A DNA stretch of 64,000 nt from Chromobotia macracanthus. Lineage: Eukaryota > Chordata > Actinopteri > Cypriniformes > Botiidae. The stretch lies in the NCBI GenBank assembly GCA_036877525.1, contig JAZGTH010000049.1, forward strand, positions 434,001 to 498,000, given 5' to 3'. Below, in pieces: positions 60,201 to 64,000 of the stretch (position 1 is the first letter of the stretch; the number at the start of each line of letters is the position of its first letter). The position numbers were made by a program, and so were the translations under genes. A model generated the notes under the pieces. That model had not been told where the DNA came from. It ran no database searches and saw only the letters and a list, made by a program, of their open reading frames with translations.

Positions 60201-63094
60201 TCCAGATCTTGCCTCCGTTGAGGGTGTAGTACTGGCCACAGGGTGAGCGAACTGCCGTGGTTTTAATGGAGGCGGCATCAGATCCACTTGCTGGTTCAGT
60301 AAGACAGAAGGCAGCAATACTCTCTCCTGTCAAAAACATGCCAGATCATTTCAGATCATTTAAGATTCTGTGTGCACTGAGTGTGAAGCGACAAACTAAA
60401 AGTGAAGAATTCATTTCACTGTATGCACAGACAATAACTGAAGCCAAATTACAAAGTTCTACTCAGTAAACACTACATAGCTGTTGTGTTTAGCGAGTGT
60501 TTACTGAGTGTTTACTGAGTGTTTAGCAGTGTTTGCAGTGTTTACTGAGTGTTTAGCAGTGTTTACTGAGTGTTTAGCAGTGTTTACTGAGTGTTTAGCA
60601 GTGTTTACTGAGTGTTTAGCAGTGTTTACTGAGTGTTTACTGAGTGTTTAGCAGTGTTTACTGAGTGTTTACTGAGTGTTTAGCAGTGTTTACTGAGTGT
60701 TTAGCAGTGTTTACTGAGTGTTTAGCAGTGTTTACTGAGTGTTTACTGAGTGTTTAGCAGTGTTTACTGAGTGTTTAGCAGTGTTTACTGAGTGTTTAGC
60801 AGTGTTTACTGAGTGTTTACTGAGTGTTTACTGAGTGTTTACTGAGTGTTTAGCAGTGTTTACTGAGTGTTTACTGAGTGTTTAGCGAGTGTTTAGCGAG
60901 TGTTTAGCGAGTGTTTAGCGAGTGTTTAGCGAGTGTTTAGCGAGTGTTTAGCGAGTGTTTAGCGTAGCTGTTGTGTTTAGCAGTGATTACTGTAAAAACC
61001 TTTTAAAGGAATTAAACATATTGAATCAGAGTTTCTTTAAGGAAAGTCATTCCACTCGATGGCCAGATTTGCAACTGGGCAGCTAATGTAGTTATCCCAG
61101 ACAAGACCTATGTACTTTAATGGTGGAAAACCAATATCTCTAAAACTGCTGGCTAAGGTTACAGTGAAACAACATATTTCTGACCAAAGTCATGATTAAA
61201 GGCTGTCAGGTACTTTACAGCACTGTCCCCTCCCCCAGAGAATCATTACCGTTTAGCGACTGACGATTGGCTCTTTCTACTGGAAGGTGGGACTATTGAA
61301 TGTTGCACTTCATTGTAATAGGGCTGCAGCCTCTTGTTATCTGTAGTCTGTGATGAAGCTCACTCACCTGTGGCCAGCTTTGGAAGGTACTTTTCTTTCT
61401 GTTGGGGGTTACCAAACAGCAAGATGCCCTTGAAACCAATGGACTGATGGGCACCCAATGTGATACCCACACCCAGGTCATGCATTCCCACAATCTCTAC
61501 CAGCCGGGCATACTGTAAACAGAGAGAGACAGAGTATTTCAGCTCGCCGTCTGTATTTCTGCTTATTTCTCCTTGTGTCTCATCTAATGAGGTTTATCAT
61601 ACAGAATGGAAATCATGACACTAAACAATCCACCAACGTCTCATGTCCAGTGGCTATTCTTCTCCATTTTTGTCTCCATCCTCTACAGGGTGTTGATATA
61701 TGTTCTTTACTGCTCATTGGAAGCATTTCTGTATCTCACCTGTGTGTTGGTGAGCCCCACACCACCCAGCTCTGCAGGCACTTGCAGACCAAAAGCTCCC
61801 ATCTCCTTCAGGCCTTCCATGGTGTGGTCCTCCACTTTCTCCAGAGTATCATTCTTCATGGGGTCGTTCACTTCCTGGAAACACACATGCACACATTATA
61901 AAGAAGAAAGGAGAAACACAACCACTGTGCTTGTGGATTTTTAGTGATAAGTGTTTTAAACATCTAAATCAATCTAATCAAAGCGCCAAAAAAACATCAG
62001 AAAGACTGTCAATGAATCAAACTTACTTCAAAAAACTTGCTGCATGGTCCAACCAGCTCTTTGAGGAACTGAGTCTGCTCTTCATTTAACACTGAGGGTT
62101 GGGTGAAAAATGTGACAACAATCAAAACAAATAATACAATAAACATGACACATCACTGAGCACCATCACCTGCTGCCCGGGTATAATCAACAACAACGGC
62201 CAAAAGCAAAACTATGACATTAAAAACAAACTCACATTTCACCATCTAAATGTAATATTTACCCATTTCAGCACAAACATTTGAAAATGTAAGAGCACCA
62301 GCAAAAACAACAGAGCTGTACCACTGCTCTTCAGAAATATTTACAGCCCCAGTGAAATGAAAAGCGTAGAGTCTGGAGTTACCTGAGGGAAAGGGAAACA
62401 CCTGACTGGTGCTAATCTGCCCTTTGAACATGTTCACGGCAAATGACTTTGACTCCTACAAGAACAGAGCAGTGAAGTTCTTCTAACAGTCTAGAAACAT
62501 TCTAGAAACTGGCACTATACACTAGCAAGACTATGTAAACATGTGACAGGAGATCATATGTGGCCCAAACCTCTCCTGTAAATATGTCAAGAATAAAAAA
62601 CATTTTGAGCTTTAGTAAGTTTTTTAAGATGTTGTTTTAAATCCTTATGGTGTAAACAACGTGTTTGTGTCCATCTTCACATACCGCACTGAGGGTCGTT
62701 GCATTTGTCCTCTCAGTGGTCTTAGTTTCACTGCTGACTGCAGTCTTGTCCAACACAGCCTTGATAACAGAAAGAGAGCAAAGCATCAGTTTGTATTAAA
62801 CTGCACAGCTTTCACACACATGTAGATTATGAATCTAATCCAGATCTAGTAATGTCCATCATGAAGTGTTCTCAGCTACACAACATCCAACAAGCAATGT
62901 CAAGTAATCGTGACTGTTTCATGAACAGAGTAATTTTTATTGTTAATATTACATTTTTAATTCACCAGATGACTGAGTTTACATTTGACTTGGTATGGGC
63001 AGGTGTTAGCCATCGACATGACAATGTGACGTGACATTGTTTTCCATGACTTGATACTGACAAGGCTGCCAAGTAGAGCAAAGAGCACTGACAA

Positions 63095-63136
<42 letters not shown>

Positions 63137-63819
63137 TCATATCTGATTTCATACAAATCAGATTTTGTACAATGATAATGTGCACACAGTGTGTAAGAGC
63201 GCAGACAGACTGCATGTCATGTGAACTGGAAGTGAACTTTACTCCAGATTCATGTGGATGTTTAAGGACAAGCACCTGTTTTGTCCCTGACCAGACTGAC
63301 TACAGTTTGAGCTACACAGTGTACTAAACCCGACTGTGATATAAGCATACTGTGATATAACCCGACTGTGATATAACCCGACTGTGATATAAGCATACTG
63401 TGATATAAGCATACTGTGATACAAGCATACTGTGATACAAGCATACTGTGATATAACTCGACTGTGATATAAGCATACTGTGATACAAGCATACTGTAAA
63501 TATTCACATCTGATATATCTCACCTCTGCTGCTTGGCTCGCGTACATACGGGTCTTCTGCACTGCCATAAGAGCTCCGGTTTGGCGCTGCGCCCTAATAA
63601 AACAGATCAAGTTTATGAGTTTATAAGTGTATTAAATGAAGCGTATTCAGACTCTTTCACACTACAAGATCGTGTAATATATATATATAATATGTATATA
63701 TAATATGTATATATAATATGTATATATAACATCGCCGTTTCTCACGCTGTGACCGCGGGCTGCAGGCGGAGGACGCTGCTGTAGATCGCCGGAGTTTGTC
63801 TGACTTTACGCAGGAACAT
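54249..63819 (-). CDS. acadvl: Very long-chain acyl-CoA dehydrogenase, mitochondrial (VLCAD), complete, 20 exons
   Basis: VLCAD catalyses the FAD-dependent first step of beta-oxidation of C14-C20 acyl-CoAs at the mitochondrial inner membrane. The exons are 63746-63819, 63524-63593, 62685-62759, 62383-62455, 62027-62091, 61740-61874, 61368-61512, 60197-60326, 59517-59643, 59188-59386, 58139-58243, 57309-57395, 57026-57088, 55551-55652, 55243-55340, 55038-55110, 54883-54945, 54725-54797, 54457-54532 and 54249-54386. They total 1971 nt, encoding 656 residues; human VLCAD has 655 and also 20 exons. The Arg-rich MFLRKVRQTPAIYSSVLRLQ is the presequence. Conserved blocks: FGLQVPAELGGVGL, FCLTEPASGSDAASI (FAD/substrate), EKKMGIKASNTAEVYF, NNGRFGMAAALSGTM, ECIQIMGGMGFMK, RIFRIFEGTNDILRLF (catalytic Glu near residue 467), and the VLCAD-specific C-terminal domain ending VVENGGVVSPHPLGF. 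That domain and GGVVSPHPLGF exclude ACAD9. Nothing appears broken. Confidence 0.97.
57430..57478 (-). mobile_element. Fish SINE/L2-type 3' tail relic
   Basis: Reverse complement reads CACTTTGGATCAGAGCATCT followed by GCCACATGCATGAAT, a diverged match to the tail at 3121-3169. It lies in an acadvl intron. Confidence 0.5.
60489..60964. repeat. Minisatellite, mixed 10-11-bp units (TGTTTACTGAG / TGTTTAGCAG / TGTTTAGCGAG)
   Basis: About 475 bp in the acadvl intron between exons 60197-60326 and 61368-61512. A and B units alternate into a 21-bp higher-order repeat through most of the array. The right end is a homogeneous run of about eight TGTTTAGCGAG units. Confidence 0.95.
63098..63134. repeat. 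(AC)n microsatellite
   Basis: AC dinucleotide run in an acadvl intron. Confidence 0.9.
63331..63496. repeat. Minisatellite, 15-16-bp unit CTGTGATATAAGCATA / CTGTGATATAACCCGA
   Basis: About ten units ending in either AGCATA or AACCCGA/AACTCGA, directly 5' of an acadvl exon acceptor-donor pair (exon 63524-63593) in the following intron. Confidence 0.93.
63676..63730. repeat. AT-rich tandem repeat (ATATATAATATGTAT units)
   Basis: Three to four copies of a TATATAATATGTATA unit in acadvl intron 1, 16 bp from the exon 1 donor. Confidence 0.85.
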
Positions 63820-64000
63820 GATGATCTCAGGTCAGTACGATCGCCTTCCAGAAGGTTGTTTATCGGCAAATGGATCGCAGATTAAACCGCAGTGAAGGGA
63901 CAATGATCAGTTCGGGACGAGGTGACCCAGGGCCCGGAGAACCGGCTTTATCTCGTCTTTGTGTGGCTCTTCCCACTGCAGATCCTCCTCCCGCGTCACC
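63820..64000. promoter_or_regulatory. acadvl 5' region
   Basis: Moderately GC-rich sequence immediately upstream (minus strand) of the acadvl start codon at 63819, running to the window edge. No TATA box seen; the start site is unknown. Confidence 0.5.

Noticed and set aside
60489..60964. Regular direct repeats considered as a CRISPR-like array
   Set aside because: Units are contiguous with no unique spacers and lie in a vertebrate intron; it is a minisatellite.

Overview
The window looks like nuclear DNA of a teleost fish. All coding genes are split by short, ordinary GT-AG introns. They belong to vertebrate families (calpain-5/6 type, CNPY4, netrin, BCR/ABR-type RhoGEF-RhoGAP, PLAC8, OR131-like receptor, VLCAD). 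The non-coding DNA carries fish-type repeats: the 3' tail of L2-related fish SINEs, short TIR elements and long (CA)n and (GA)n tracts. The exact species cannot be read from the sequence; the repeat style would fit an otophysan fish (inference). No bacterial operons, CRISPR or phage sequence is present.

Layout. (1) 321-4310, minus: N-terminal protease part of a calpain-5/6-type gene, cut by the left window edge; all three catalytic residues are visible. (2) 8162-9962, plus: complete six-exon cnpy4. It is divergent from the calpain across a GC-rich stretch with an NRF1-like palindrome. (3) 10500-14520: the most unusual region. Six apparently intact, intron-containing tRNA-Ile(UAU) genes and one degenerate copy lie in mixed orientation (+,+,-,-,+,-,+). 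They are interleaved with three broken copies of cnpy4 exons 5 and 6 and pieces of cnpy4 intron 4 and 3' flank. The pieces form nested inverted repeats hundreds of bases long. (4) 14600-23150: mostly non-coding, with a CpG-rich CRE-containing probable first exon at about 17290-17568 and a long compound microsatellite. (5) 23163-29970, plus: six coding exons of an atypical 840-residue secreted netrin with a shortened laminin-N domain, a basic insertion and an extra C-terminal tail. (6) 33218-41529, minus: complete 21-exon BCR/ABR-like gene (DH-PH-C2-RhoGAP, 793 residues). (7) 44611-46986, minus: three-exon PLAC8/cornifelin-like cysteine-rich protein. (8) 50694-52621, plus: odorant-receptor-like GPCR, probably with a spliced second coding exon. 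(9) 54249-63819, minus: complete 20-exon acadvl (656 residues), with two minisatellites in its introns.

The genes are unrelated in pathway: cytosolic protease, ER chaperone co-factor, secreted guidance cue, Rho GTPase regulator, cysteine-rich small protein, chemoreceptor and mitochondrial beta-oxidation. No joint system is implied. Exon boundaries were assigned by eye from splice sites, reading phase and remembered family sequence. For cnpy4, the netrin, the ABR-like gene, the PLAC8-like gene and acadvl the summed exons keep an open frame from ATG to stop.
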